Of a stretch of DNA of 64,000 bases, positions 54,909-64,000 are shown piece after piece. This stretch comes from Sandaracinobacteroides sp041675905. Lineage in GTDB: Bacteria > Pseudomonadota > Alphaproteobacteria > Sphingomonadales > Sphingomonadaceae. The notes under the pieces were generated by a model, which made no database searches, had not been told where the DNA came from, and saw only the letters and a list, made by a program, of their open reading frames with translations. The first letter of the stretch is position 1; every line of letters begins with the position of its first letter. The DNA is taken from the NCBI GenBank assembly GCA_041675905.1, contig JBAYSX010000013.1, positions 9,239 through 73,238 of the forward strand. Reading direction: 5' to 3'. Both the position numbers and the translations under genes were made by a program.

Positions 54909-54937
54909 TTAACGACACTGTGGCTTAAGCGACACTG
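54909..54937 (-). repeat. Direct repeats upstream of the beta-barrel gene
   Basis: CGACACTG occurs at 54913-54920 and 54930-54937, each preceded by TTAA (directly, or with one G between), 17 bp apart. The position, 63-91 bases before the start codon at 54846, fits paired binding sites for an activator or repressor, for example a response regulator. Confidence 0.3.
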
Positions 54938-54979
54938 AACTCTGCATTCAGTATTTGTTAATTACACTAGATCGTGCAA

Positions 54980-55471
54980 TTATTCCGCATCATTCTGCTT
55001 GTCGCAATTGCATACTGCCGATTTTCCGGCCGCAGAATTTCGTTTTTTGGGTGCGAGGGTGGCAAATTCCGCTGCATCGAGTACGCCGTTTCCGTTTTCA
55101 TCTGCGCCGTGGAACTTGTCGAAGCCGGTCTTTGCATATTCCTCAAATGACAATTTGCCGTCACCGTTTACGTCGAGTTTGCTAAAATTGCGCCGACGTG
55201 GCGACAAATATTCGTCGATTTGAATAAGACCGTCATCATTGCGGTCGGTGCGGGCGAAGCGCTTTTCCTCGCGGGTTTTTTCCGGCACGGAAACAATAGC
55301 GGGCGCTTTCGGCAACAGCGCCGGAGCAGGTGTAACCGCGGGAGCGTCGGGCGCTATGAATTGTTGCGGATTGGGCGTTGCGTTGCTGTCCCCGGTTGCG
55401 ATCCACAATAAAAGCGCGCCACTGGCCAGCAATCCTGTCGTTAAAAGGGCGGTAGCCGATCGATAGGACAT
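54980..55471 (-). CDS. EF-hand calcium-binding protein, membrane-anchored or secreted
   Basis: 163 residues. An N-terminal hydrophobic segment (about 6-26) acts as signal or anchor, then a Pro/Ala-rich linker, then three EF-hand loops: DRNDDGLIQIDEY, DVNGDGKLSFEEY and DENGNGVLDAAEF, each with Asp at loop position 1 and Glu at position 12. The C-terminus has a CNC pair. It is probably a periplasmic calcium sensor or buffer. No partner is evident in the neighbours. Confidence 0.85.
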   Translation of the reverse strand: MSYRSATALLTTGLLASGALLLWIATGDSNATPNPQQFIAPDAPAVTPAPALLPKAPAIVSVPEKTREEKRFARTDRNDDGLIQIDEYLSPRRRNFSKLDVNGDGKLSFEEYAKTGFDKFHGADENGNGVLDAAEFATLAPKKRNSAAGKSAVCNCDKQNDAE

Positions 55472-55555
55472 CAAGACGAAACCCCGGCAGGAACGGCCGG
55501 AAGCATTCCGCCGTCAGAATATAAATCGACCCGGGTCCGATTGTGTCACCATATG

Positions 55556-56254
55556 TTAACCATGTCCAGCCATTAACGCCGCGCGCAAAAATCGCCATTG
55601 GCGGGCGGGGGCCGCAGGTCGAACGAGTTTCCGTCCGCCCGCGGCGCGGCTGCAATCATCCAGCGCCAGATGTGTAAGACCGCGCAGGGAAGGCGGCAAC
55701 GGTCGGGGAGCAGCGGCAATGGCCGGCAGGCGCAGTCCCGCCAGATGCTGCCCGGCCTCTCCCCACGGGCCGCGCAGCAGGCGCGACCAGGCCCAGATAA
55801 CGCCAGCGGCAGCAGCGGCCTCGCGCGCTTCGGCGGCCAGAGGTGCCCCGGCGATCACAGTTGCCAGCGCTTCGAACAATGGAACGCCGCGTGCCCGCGC
55901 CAAAGCAGGCGCATCCAGTGGCCCATCCAGCAGCAGGGGCAAAAACCCTTCTTCCATCGACGACAACGTCAGGGGATTGACGCCACGTGGTATGGCTTCC
56001 GTCGCCAGCGCACGCAGGATCGGCTGTGCCTGCGGCGGCCCACCCTTGCCAAGCGCATCAAGTTGCTCCCGCCACCAGGCCAGCTTGATTTCGCCCAGCA
56101 GCGATTCTTTCGTGTCCGCCACGATCCGCTGCTGTTCCAGATCGAACGCATGCAACGCCACCAGCGCCGGACGCGCGGGAGCAGGCGCCCACAGGATGGA
56201 CAACCAGCGCTCCCGGTCCCGGGATTTTATCGTGGCGACGAGCGACTCATCCAT
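55556..56254 (-). CDS. Squalene/phytoene synthase family protein
   Basis: 232 residues, shorter than true phytoene or squalene synthases. The N-terminus RDRERWLSILWAPAPARPALVALHAFDLEQQRI resembles the NDUFAF6-like branch, and the usual aspartate-rich DxxxD motifs are weak (VADTKESLLGEIKLAWWREQLD). It may be a complex I assembly factor-like protein rather than a carotenoid enzyme. It ends 15 bases from ettA, which precedes it on the same strand. Confidence 0.8.
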   Translation of the reverse strand: MDESLVATIKSRDRERWLSILWAPAPARPALVALHAFDLEQQRIVADTKESLLGEIKLAWWREQLDALGKGGPPQAQPILRALATEAIPRGVNPLTLSSMEEGFLPLLLDGPLDAPALARARGVPLFEALATVIAGAPLAAEAREAAAAAGVIWAWSRLLRGPWGEAGQHLAGLRLPAIAAAPRPLPPSLRGLTHLALDDCSRAAGGRKLVRPAAPARQWRFLRAALMAGHG

Positions 56255-56269
56255 GCGGGAGTCGCTCCC

Positions 56270-57949
<1,680 letters not shown>

Positions 57950-58060
57950 GAGGGTTCCTGAGATCAGAGAATTGCGTTTGTGGGCCGCCATAGCGCAAGC
58001 TGCGCCACTTGGCAAAATCGCCGGATTGGGCCTCGGGAAGGATGTGGGTAATCAGTCCTG

Positions 58061-58096
58061 ATAAATAAAGGGGCGCGCCGGTAAAGGCGCACCCCT
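58061..58096 (-). terminator. Terminator of the choice-of-anchor A gene
   Basis: Arms AGGGGCGCGCC and GGCGCACCCCT (58069-58096) pair with one mismatch around a short loop. On the minus strand it is followed by TTATTTAT. It lies 26 bases after the PEP-CTERM gene stop and upstream of ettA. Confidence 0.65.
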
Positions 58097-58121
58097 CCAG
58101 GTTTCTCGCCCGATACAGGTT

Positions 58122-59231
58122 TCAGGCAGTAACAGGGTTACGGCGGCGACGTGCGGCAAAGCCAACCAGGCCGAAACCGGCGATCATCATCGCCCAGGTG
58201 GAAGCCTCGGGGATGGCGGGAGGTCCGATGTAATTCGGGCCATTCTGCTTGTAATCATATACGGCGAGCGTGCCTTCGATCGGAGCGCCAGGGCCGACGA
58301 GAGCCGCAAAGGGCGCCAGGATCGAACCATGCACCGCCTGATTGATGATGACTGCGGTTGCATCGACAAAATTGAAGATGATGGAAGAATTGTAAGCTGA
58401 ACCGGAAAGCGTTTCGAAGTTCCAGATCGCCGCCTCGCCGAAGATATTGACGATGGTGGGCAGGCCAGGGGTGAAATCATAGGTCAGGCCCTGCTGGGTC
58501 TGGTTGAAAAAAGTGTTGGCATCGGTGTTGATGACCGCAAAGCCCGCGTTGCCGGCGACGGCCTTCAGCTTCACATTACCGGGATCGCTATAGTCGATGC
58601 CGCTTCCCAATGTCGTTTCGAAAGCGCCCATAGCGGCGGACAGCGCAGTCAGATTGGCTTGCAGCGTTGCCGTTTCCGCCTGGATTCCGGCGCGGAGAGG
58701 GTTGGAGAAACCGGCTCCCAGATTATAAAGGATGTCGGCGGCGCCAAGGGCGGTGGGGCCGGGAACGACTGCCCCCCCGACGCGGATGGTGAAACCCGGC
58801 TGGTCCTTGTTGGGAAATGCGCCGACGATGCTTCCGCCGACCTTAATATCGCCGACGTTGTTGTTGACGTTCAGATTGAGGGCATTGCCGCCGATGACCA
58901 CCGAAGGCACGGCGGCGATCGGGCCAGACGCGCCGTTGGGGCCGTTGTGCACCGTGCCGCCATTAATATTGCCGCCAACAGTAAGCGTCGGTCGAGACGA
59001 AGCCGCTGATCCCTGGGTGGCATTACCCACGCCGTAGTTGCGCGTGCCGGAAATATTGCCTCCCACGAAGGTCTTGCCCTGGATGTCGCTTGTGCCCGCC
59101 ATGTCCTTGAAGACAATGACATTAAGCTCTCTCATGGCTTGAAGACCTGCGGCGGCGTCACCTGCCGCGAGGGCTGAAGTAGAGACGAGCAGCGCCGACG
59201 CGGCGCCGAGAACATATACACCGGTTTTCAT
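58122..59231 (-). CDS. Choice-of-anchor A family PEP-CTERM protein
   Basis: 369 residues from the ATG at 59231. A signal peptide (about 1-23, ending SALAA) is followed by a Gly/Asn/Val-rich beta-helical body with the choice-of-anchor A pattern (LNVIVFKDM, VGGNISGTRNYG, VNIFGEAAIWNFE, VHGSILAPFA). The PEPxxWA-CTERM anchor PEASTWAMMIAGFGLVGFAA with an Arg cluster completes it. Such proteins are sorted by exosortase and exported to the cell surface, often with exopolysaccharide production. Exosortase genes are not in the window. Confidence 0.92.
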   Translation of the reverse strand: MKTGVYVLGAASALLVSTSALAAGDAAAGLQAMRELNVIVFKDMAGTSDIQGKTFVGGNISGTRNYGVGNATQGSAASSRPTLTVGGNINGGTVHNGPNGASGPIAAVPSVVIGGNALNLNVNNNVGDIKVGGSIVGAFPNKDQPGFTIRVGGAVVPGPTALGAADILYNLGAGFSNPLRAGIQAETATLQANLTALSAAMGAFETTLGSGIDYSDPGNVKLKAVAGNAGFAVINTDANTFFNQTQQGLTYDFTPGLPTIVNIFGEAAIWNFETLSGSAYNSSIIFNFVDATAVIINQAVHGSILAPFAALVGPGAPIEGTLAVYDYKQNGPNYIGPPAIPEASTWAMMIAGFGLVGFAARRRRNPVTA

Positions 59232-59588
59232 GACAGCCCCCATCGACAACAAGCAAGAAACTATGTTGTGTGCAACTTACAGTCGAAATCAAACATGTAG
59301 TAGAAGAAATGTCAAATATGATTTCAGTTAATACTTATAAAATGATTTAAACATACATGTAATAAAACTAATATATTAAGTAATACATAAATTACTATAA
59401 GTTAATAATATCATCATGCTTGTTCAACTAAGCCGATGGTGTGCATCTTTATAGGGCTGATTTGATGTCCTGTCTCATGCAAGATGCGGCGCAAAAGTGT
59501 ACGCCTTCCAGCGCCTCGAATTCTGTGGCTTTCAAGGAGGGCGCAAACACCAACTTATGCTATTAACGCTGGGGATGGAGGAGGAGAG
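59232..59588. promoter_or_regulatory. AT-rich intergenic region upstream of the surface protein gene
   Basis: 357 bases without a supported gene. By direct count 59281-59400 is 23 G+C of 120, about 19 percent, in a GC-rich window. It includes an inverted repeat AGTAAT / ATTACT (59379-59396), two ACATGT palindromes, and a minus-strand TTGACA (59315-59310) that could be a -35 element. It probably holds the promoter of the choice-of-anchor A gene. Confidence 0.5.
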
Positions 59589-59993
59589 ATGGGTAAGGAA
59601 TCGAACGAAAGCGCGCCAGAGCTGGTGAATCGCGAACAGGCCGATGAAGGACAGGCGCAAGATGTAGCGGAAGATGCGCTGCACCCGTTGCCGCCGTTGC
59701 CGGAAAGTCGACACGGTCCGGGCGACCCGGGTCAGCTTCTGCCCGACGACGTGCCAGACCTTGTGGATCGTATGAACGAGATGATCCGCTCCGGCCGGAT
59801 CGACAATGATGCCTATATCGGCGAGCCATCCCATGATGATGAGGAAGAAATTCTCGGCCCGGCGCACCATGAAGAAGCGGGCGATCCGATCGAGGAGGTG
59901 ATCGACGAGGGCAATGACCCGCTGGGCGAGATGTCGAGCGATTATGGCCTGGAGGATGGCAGCGACCCGGATGCAGGGCCTTCCGGCGGCTAG
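59589..59993 (+). CDS. Acidic hypothetical protein
   Basis: 134 residues from the ATG at 59589, preceded by a strong GGAGGAGAG; the frame is open to 59484 but has no better start. It is very rich in Asp, Glu, Pro and Gly (for example HDDEEEILGP, IEEVIDEGNDPLGEM), has a short helix-prone VDRMNEMIRSGRID segment, and no signal or membrane part. It is likely largely disordered. No family recognised. Confidence 0.65.
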   Translation: MGKESNESAPELVNREQADEGQAQDVAEDALHPLPPLPESRHGPGDPGQLLPDDVPDLVDRMNEMIRSGRIDNDAYIGEPSHDDEEEILGPAHHEEAGDPIEEVIDEGNDPLGEMSSDYGLEDGSDPDAGPSGG

Positions 59994-60078
59994 AGCATGT
60001 CCCCCCGAGAGACTGCTTGCGCTGATATGCGGCTATGGCTAGGGCAAAGGCAGTTCATCTGCAGCGGAGCCACGGGCA

Positions 60079-60606
60079 ATGGTAAGTGATTCCACGCAAC
60101 GTTATGGTAATGTTACCCGTTTTTTGCACTGGGCAATGGCGCTGTTGATCGTGTTGCAGTTTTTGAAACTGGGCGATCGCATAGACGATGGTGAGCACTG
60201 GGTCGGGCAGACGATCGTGCCCTGGCATATTTCCATAGGCCTGTTGTTGTTGACGCTGGTGGTGTTGCGGCTGCTATGGGCGCTCGCGCAGCGCCGGCAA
60301 CGTCCTGGACACGTGGGATTTCAGGCGTTTCTGGTGAAGGCCGGGCACTTCCTTTTGTATGTCTGTATGTTCCTGATGCCGCTTACCGGTTTGGCGGCCA
60401 TGCTCGGCGGCGGTTATGGCCTGTCGGCTTTTGGCATAACACTGGTGGCGGAAACCGGGGTCGAAACGCCGTGGCTCGCCGATATCGGCGAGTTGCATGA
60501 AATTATCGCATTTGCATTTCTGGCGCTGGCAGTCGGCCACATCGTCATGGCCCTTTATCATCATTTCGTCCGGCGCGATGGTCTTTTGCTGCGCATGATG
60601 GGCTGA
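60079..60606 (+). CDS. Cytochrome b561 family protein
   Basis: 175-residue integral membrane di-heme protein with four helices. Candidate heme-ligand histidines are in TRFLHWAMALL, IVPWHISIGLLLL, LVKAGHFLLYVCMFLMPLTG and LHEIIAFAFLALAVGHIVMALYHHF. Bacterial CybB-type proteins pass electrons from ubiquinol or oxidise superoxide in the inner membrane. It stands alone on the plus strand. Confidence 0.93.
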   Translation: MVSDSTQRYGNVTRFLHWAMALLIVLQFLKLGDRIDDGEHWVGQTIVPWHISIGLLLLTLVVLRLLWALAQRRQRPGHVGFQAFLVKAGHFLLYVCMFLMPLTGLAAMLGGGYGLSAFGITLVAETGVETPWLADIGELHEIIAFAFLALAVGHIVMALYHHFVRRDGLLLRMMG

Positions 60607-60677
60607 CCCGCCGCCCTTGCGATTCCGTCCCGGTTGGTTACAGACCCGTTAATCCACGGGACTGGATAAGGACGATT

Positions 60678-60806
60678 ATGTTGAAACATCTCATCAAGTG
60701 CCTCACTCTTGCTGGATTATTTGCGGTGGCTGCCTGCAATACCGTCGAGGGAATTGGCAAGGACGTGGAATCAGTTGGCCGCAAGACCCAGGACGTAGCG
60801 CGCTAG
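60678..60806 (+). CDS. Entericidin A/B-like small lipoprotein
   Basis: 42 residues from an ATG with AAGGA six bases upstream. A lipoprotein signal (LIKCLTLAGLFAVAAC, lipobox VAAC, Cys20) is followed by the entericidin pattern CNTVEGIGKDVESVGRKTQDVA. Entericidins are small envelope lipoproteins; the A/B pair in E. coli acts as antidote and toxin. Only one copy is seen here. Confidence 0.9.
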   Translation: MLKHLIKCLTLAGLFAVAACNTVEGIGKDVESVGRKTQDVAR

Positions 60807-60973
60807 GCTTGCGGCCACACCTTCGGTCGTCGGTGGATCACCAGAACCTTCTCTCACCTGTCTGAACGAGACCCTGGGATCGGTAAAAAGGCCGTTCCCT
60901 GATTTGTCGTATGCGGCATTGTTTTCGCCATCAAACAGTGGCGCTCGCGTCTTCAGCGCGCTAGAGACACGCG

Positions 60974-63664
60974 ATGGATGAAATAGTGGATACGCCCCCG
61001 CCGTACCGCGGGGATATCGCGCCCGTGAACCTCGTGGAGGAGATGCGCTCCTCCTACCTCGATTATGCGATGTCGGTGATCGTTGCCCGGGCGCTGCCCG
61101 ATGTGCGCGACGGGCTGAAGCCTGTGCACCGCCGCATCTTATATTCCGCGCACGAAAGCGGCTTTTCATCCGGCAAGCCGTTCCGCAAATCGGCGCGGAT
61201 TGTCGGCGATGTGATGGGTAAATATCACCCGCACGGCGACAGCGCCATTTACGACGCGCTGGCGCGCATGGCGCAAGACTGGTCCATGCGGCTGCCGCTG
61301 ATCGACGGGCAGGGCAATTTCGGCTCGATGGACCCGGACCCGCCGGCGGCCATGCGTTATACCGAAGCGCGGCTGGCGAAACCGGCGGAAGTGCTGCTGG
61401 ACGATCTCGACAAGGATACGGTCGATTTCGTTCCCAACTACGATGGCTCGGAACGCGAGCCGTCGGTGTTGCCGGCGCGTTATCCCAATCTGCTGGTGAA
61501 TGGCGCAGGCGGCATTGCGGTTGGCATGGCCACCAATATTGCCCCGCACAATCTGGGCGAAGTGGTGGACGCGTGCCTCGCCTATCTGGATAATCGCGCC
61601 ATATCGGCTGCTGAATTGCTGGAAATCGTGCCCGCGCCGGATTTCCCTACCGGGGCGCTGATCTTGCGGACGCCCGGTATCGCATCCGCGATGTCGACGG
61701 GGCGCGGATCGATCATGATGCGTTCGCGTCATGTGATCGAGGAGCGGCGCGGCGGCGGACAGCAGATCGTGCTGACCGAAATTCCGTATCAGGTAGGCAA
61801 GGCAGGCCTGGTGGAGAAAATCGCCGATGCGGTGAAGGACAAGCGCATCGAAGGCGTATCGGATCTGCGTGACGAGTCGAACCGCGAAGGCGTGCGTGTC
61901 GTGATGGAGTTGAAGCGCGACGCCGTGCCGGAAGTCGTACTCAACCAGTTGTGGCGTTATACGCCGGCGCAGTCGAGCTTTGCCGTCAATATGCTGGCGC
62001 TGCGCGGTGGCCGGCCCGAGCAATTGTCGCTGCGCGATGTGATCGAATCCTTCATCGCTTTCCGGGAAGATGTAATCGGCCGCCGCACGCGCTTCGAATT
62101 GCGGAAAGCCCGCGAGCGCGCACATCTGTTGCTGGGCCTCGTGATCGCCGTCACCAATATGGATGAAGTGGTGGCGATCATTCGTGGCAGCGCAAGCCCG
62201 GCGGCCGCACGGGAAGCGTTGCTGGCCAGGCATTGGCCGGTCGAGGAAATCGCCCCCTACCTGAAACTGGTGGACGATGCCGATCCGGGCCTGGATGGCG
62301 CGGGCGGCTATCAATTGTCCGACGCGCAGGTGCGCGCCATTCTCGATCTGCGCCTGCACCGGCTGACGGCGCTGGGCCGCGACGAAATTGGCGACGAATT
62401 GCGGCAACTGGCCGAGCGTATCGCCGAACTGCTGGAAATATTGTCGTCGCGTGCACGCCTGGAAGAGGTGATGCGGGGCGAACTGATCGAGGTGCGGGAT
62501 CAGTTTTCGACGCCGCGCCGCTCGGAAATCGTCAACGCCGACGATGTCGAGGACGAAGACCTGATCACGCGAGAGGACATGGTCGTCACCGTCACGCTTT
62601 CCGGCTGGATCAAGCGCGTGTCGTTGATGAGCTATCGTTCGCAAAGGCGCGGTGGCAAGGGCCGCCAGGGCATGGCGACGAAAGAAGAAGATACCGTCAC
62701 CGAAATGTTCGTGGCCTCTACCCACACGCCGGTGCTGTTCTTCTCCACCTTCGGTAAGGTCTATCGCCTGAAAGTGTGGAAACTGCCGGAAGGGTCGCCG
62801 CAATCGAAGGGCAGGGCGATGGCCAATCTGCTGCCGCTGGAGCCGGGAGAATCCATTGCAACCGTGCTGCCGCTGCCGGAAGACGACGCAGAATGGGCGA
62901 AACTGCATGTGATGTTCGCAACGGCGCGCGGCCATGTGCGGCGTAACGCCATGGATGCGTTCAGCAATGTGCCTTCGAACGGCAAACTCGCAATGCGCTT
63001 CGAAGAAGGCGACGCGGACCGGTTGATCGGTGTCGTCCTGTGTCACACGGTAGAAGATGTGTTGCTCGCCGCACGTTCAGGCAAGGCGATCCGCTTCGCC
63101 GCGACCGATGTGCGGGAGTTCCAGTCCCGCACCTCCACCGGCGTGCGCGGCATGGACCTGGAGCCTGGCGACGAGGTTATTTCGGTATCGGTATTGAAGA
63201 GTTTTGACGCGACCTCTGAGGAACGGGAGCAATATTTGCGCGCCGCGCCCTGGAAGGCCGAGCCGGCTGAACCCGAACTCTCGCCGGAACGCATGGCCGA
63301 ATTCGAGGCGGCGGAGCAGTTCATCCTGACGGTGACGGCCAATGGCTATGGCAAACGCTCGTCCAGCCATGAATATCGCCGCACCGGCCGTGGCGGCAAA
63401 GGCATCGTCAATATCGAAACCAGCGACCGCAATGGCGAGGTGGTGGCGAGCTTCCCGGTAGAGCCGACCGAGCAACTGATGCTGGTGACGGATCAGGGCA
63501 AGCTGATCCGCACGGGTGTCCAGGATATCCGTATCGCCGGACGCGCCACCCAGGGTGTCACCCTGTTCCGCGTGGCCGATGGCGAGCAGGTCGTATCCGC
63601 CGCACGCATCCGCGACAGCGATGATGGCGAGGACGAGGATTTGGGCGAGGCCGCGGCAGACTGA
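60974..63664 (+). CDS. gyrA: DNA gyrase subunit A
   Basis: 896 residues. Catalytic Tyr129 is in AAMRYTEARL. The quinolone-resistance region YHPHGDSAIYD has the sensitive-type Ser90 and Asp94 (E. coli Ser83, Asp87). The C-terminal beta-pinwheel contains the GyrA box QRRGGKG, which separates it from ParC, and ends in an acidic tail. GyrA cuts and rejoins DNA during negative supercoiling. tsaD follows 5 bases later. Confidence 0.97.
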   Translation: MDEIVDTPPPYRGDIAPVNLVEEMRSSYLDYAMSVIVARALPDVRDGLKPVHRRILYSAHESGFSSGKPFRKSARIVGDVMGKYHPHGDSAIYDALARMAQDWSMRLPLIDGQGNFGSMDPDPPAAMRYTEARLAKPAEVLLDDLDKDTVDFVPNYDGSEREPSVLPARYPNLLVNGAGGIAVGMATNIAPHNLGEVVDACLAYLDNRAISAAELLEIVPAPDFPTGALILRTPGIASAMSTGRGSIMMRSRHVIEERRGGGQQIVLTEIPYQVGKAGLVEKIADAVKDKRIEGVSDLRDESNREGVRVVMELKRDAVPEVVLNQLWRYTPAQSSFAVNMLALRGGRPEQLSLRDVIESFIAFREDVIGRRTRFELRKARERAHLLLGLVIAVTNMDEVVAIIRGSASPAAAREALLARHWPVEEIAPYLKLVDDADPGLDGAGGYQLSDAQVRAILDLRLHRLTALGRDEIGDELRQLAERIAELLEILSSRARLEEVMRGELIEVRDQFSTPRRSEIVNADDVEDEDLITREDMVVTVTLSGWIKRVSLMSYRSQRRGGKGRQGMATKEEDTVTEMFVASTHTPVLFFSTFGKVYRLKVWKLPEGSPQSKGRAMANLLPLEPGESIATVLPLPEDDAEWAKLHVMFATARGHVRRNAMDAFSNVPSNGKLAMRFEEGDADRLIGVVLCHTVEDVLLAARSGKAIRFAATDVREFQSRTSTGVRGMDLEPGDEVISVSVLKSFDATSEEREQYLRAAPWKAEPAEPELSPERMAEFEAAEQFILTVTANGYGKRSSSHEYRRTGRGGKGIVNIETSDRNGEVVASFPVEPTEQLMLVTDQGKLIRTGVQDIRIAGRATQGVTLFRVADGEQVVSAARIRDSDDGEDEDLGEAAAD

Positions 63665-63669
63665 TTTCC

Positions 63670-64000
63670 ATGTTGTTTCTGGGTATCGAATCGTCGTGTG
63701 ATGAAACGGCGGTGGCGCTGGTCACATCGGACCGGCGGATTTTGGCCGAACGCATCGCCAGTCAGGAAGCCGAGCACCGCCCGTTCGGTGGCGTAGTTCC
63801 CGAACTGGCGGCGCGCGCCCATGCCGAACGTCTGTCGCCGATGGTGGCAGAGGTGCTGGCAGAGGCGGGCCTCGAACTGGCTGACGTGGACGCCATCGCC
63901 GCGACGGCGGGGCCAGGGCTGATCGGCGGGGTGATGGTCGGACTGGTGACGGCGAAGGCGCTGGCTTTCGCGACGGGCAAGCCATTGCTGGCGATCAACC
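63670..64000 (+). CDS. tsaD: tRNA threonylcarbamoyladenosine transferase TsaD (3'-truncated by window edge)
   Basis: First 110 codons of the ASKHA-fold enzyme that transfers threonylcarbamoyl to A37 of ANN-decoding tRNAs. Visible family motifs are FLGIESSCDETAVALV, RPFGGVVPELAARAHAERL (the metal-binding histidine region begins at HAERL) and AATAGPGLIGGVMVGL. The frame is open to the window end. It begins 5 bases after gyrA and is probably co-transcribed with it. Confidence 0.95.
   Translation, partial: MLFLGIESSCDETAVALVTSDRRILAERIASQEAEHRPFGGVVPELAARAHAERLSPMVAEVLAEAGLELADVDAIAATAGPGLIGGVMVGLVTAKALAFATGKPLLAIN

Noticed and set aside
61166..63046. 626-codon open frame antisense to gyrA
   Set aside because: It is a GC-rich shadow frame opposite a certain gene, with His/Arg/Gln-rich composition and no family motif or ribosome site.

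Overview
The window is a gene-dense, GC-rich chromosomal stretch that looks like Alphaproteobacteria, most likely order Sphingomonadales. Supporting signs are a PEPxxWA-CTERM protein, an NDUFA12-type complex I subunit beside mlaD, a DUF2155 gene and aat, a two-domain cold-shock protein, ClpS, and a glnB-glnA pair with its own sigma-54 promoter. I see no rRNA, tRNA, CRISPR array, insertion sequence or prophage. The content is mostly core metabolism, cell envelope and regulation. I did not find a convincing unknown defence or mobile system.

Layout. 1-6531: 3' part of parE, a secreted TPR protein, then mdoG-mdoH for periplasmic glucans. 6497-8701 (minus): a LrgA/LrgB pair followed by an MFS exporter broken by a one-base frameshift. 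8846-11334: an HlyD-type adaptor and a NodT-type outer-membrane lipoprotein. 11324-23827 (minus): a tightly overlapped glycogen operon, glgP-glgB-glgC-glgA-pgm-glgX-alpha-glucosidase. It is divergent from otsB-GH15-otsA (23951-27878). 27930-31814: a small unknown protein, tyrS, anmK, a glutathione peroxidase and an alpha/beta hydrolase. 31930-34495: two tandem cysteine desulfurases and a [2Fe-2S] ferredoxin. 34542-37954: a tiny membrane protein, a double cold-shock protein, DUF192, the NDUFA12-type protein, mlaD, DUF2155 and convergent aat. 38186-44453: an HtrA protease, clpS, and an RND efflux adaptor and pump. 44537-46924: ubiK-like, YbjN-like, an N-formylglutamate amidohydrolase and mtgA. 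46916-54177: a nitrogen block, glnB-glnA-lptB-rpoN on the minus strand with divergent glnD. 54238-60806: an outer-membrane beta-barrel, an EF-hand protein, a squalene/phytoene-synthase-like protein, ettA, a choice-of-anchor A protein with a very AT-rich upstream region, an acidic unknown, cytochrome b561 and an entericidin-like lipoprotein. 60974-64000: gyrA and the 5' part of tsaD.

How the genes fit together. The carbohydrate block contains a full glycogen cycle: Pgm, GlgC, GlgA and GlgB build the polymer, while GlgP, GlgX and the alpha-glucosidase degrade it. Trehalose synthesis runs divergently from a 123-bp region that holds a perfect 9-bp inverted repeat. In the nitrogen block, GlnD modifies GlnB, which controls glutamine synthetase GlnA. 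A near-perfect sigma-54 promoter precedes glnB, and rpoN itself lies downstream on the same strand, which suggests a regulatory loop.

Many neighbours share ATGA or TGATG stop/start overlaps, pointing to translational coupling. Three convergent gene pairs overlap at their 3' ends by 11 to 142 bases, and mtgA/rpoN by 9 bases. Functions are assigned from motifs and family recognition in the translated sequence only; no database search was possible.
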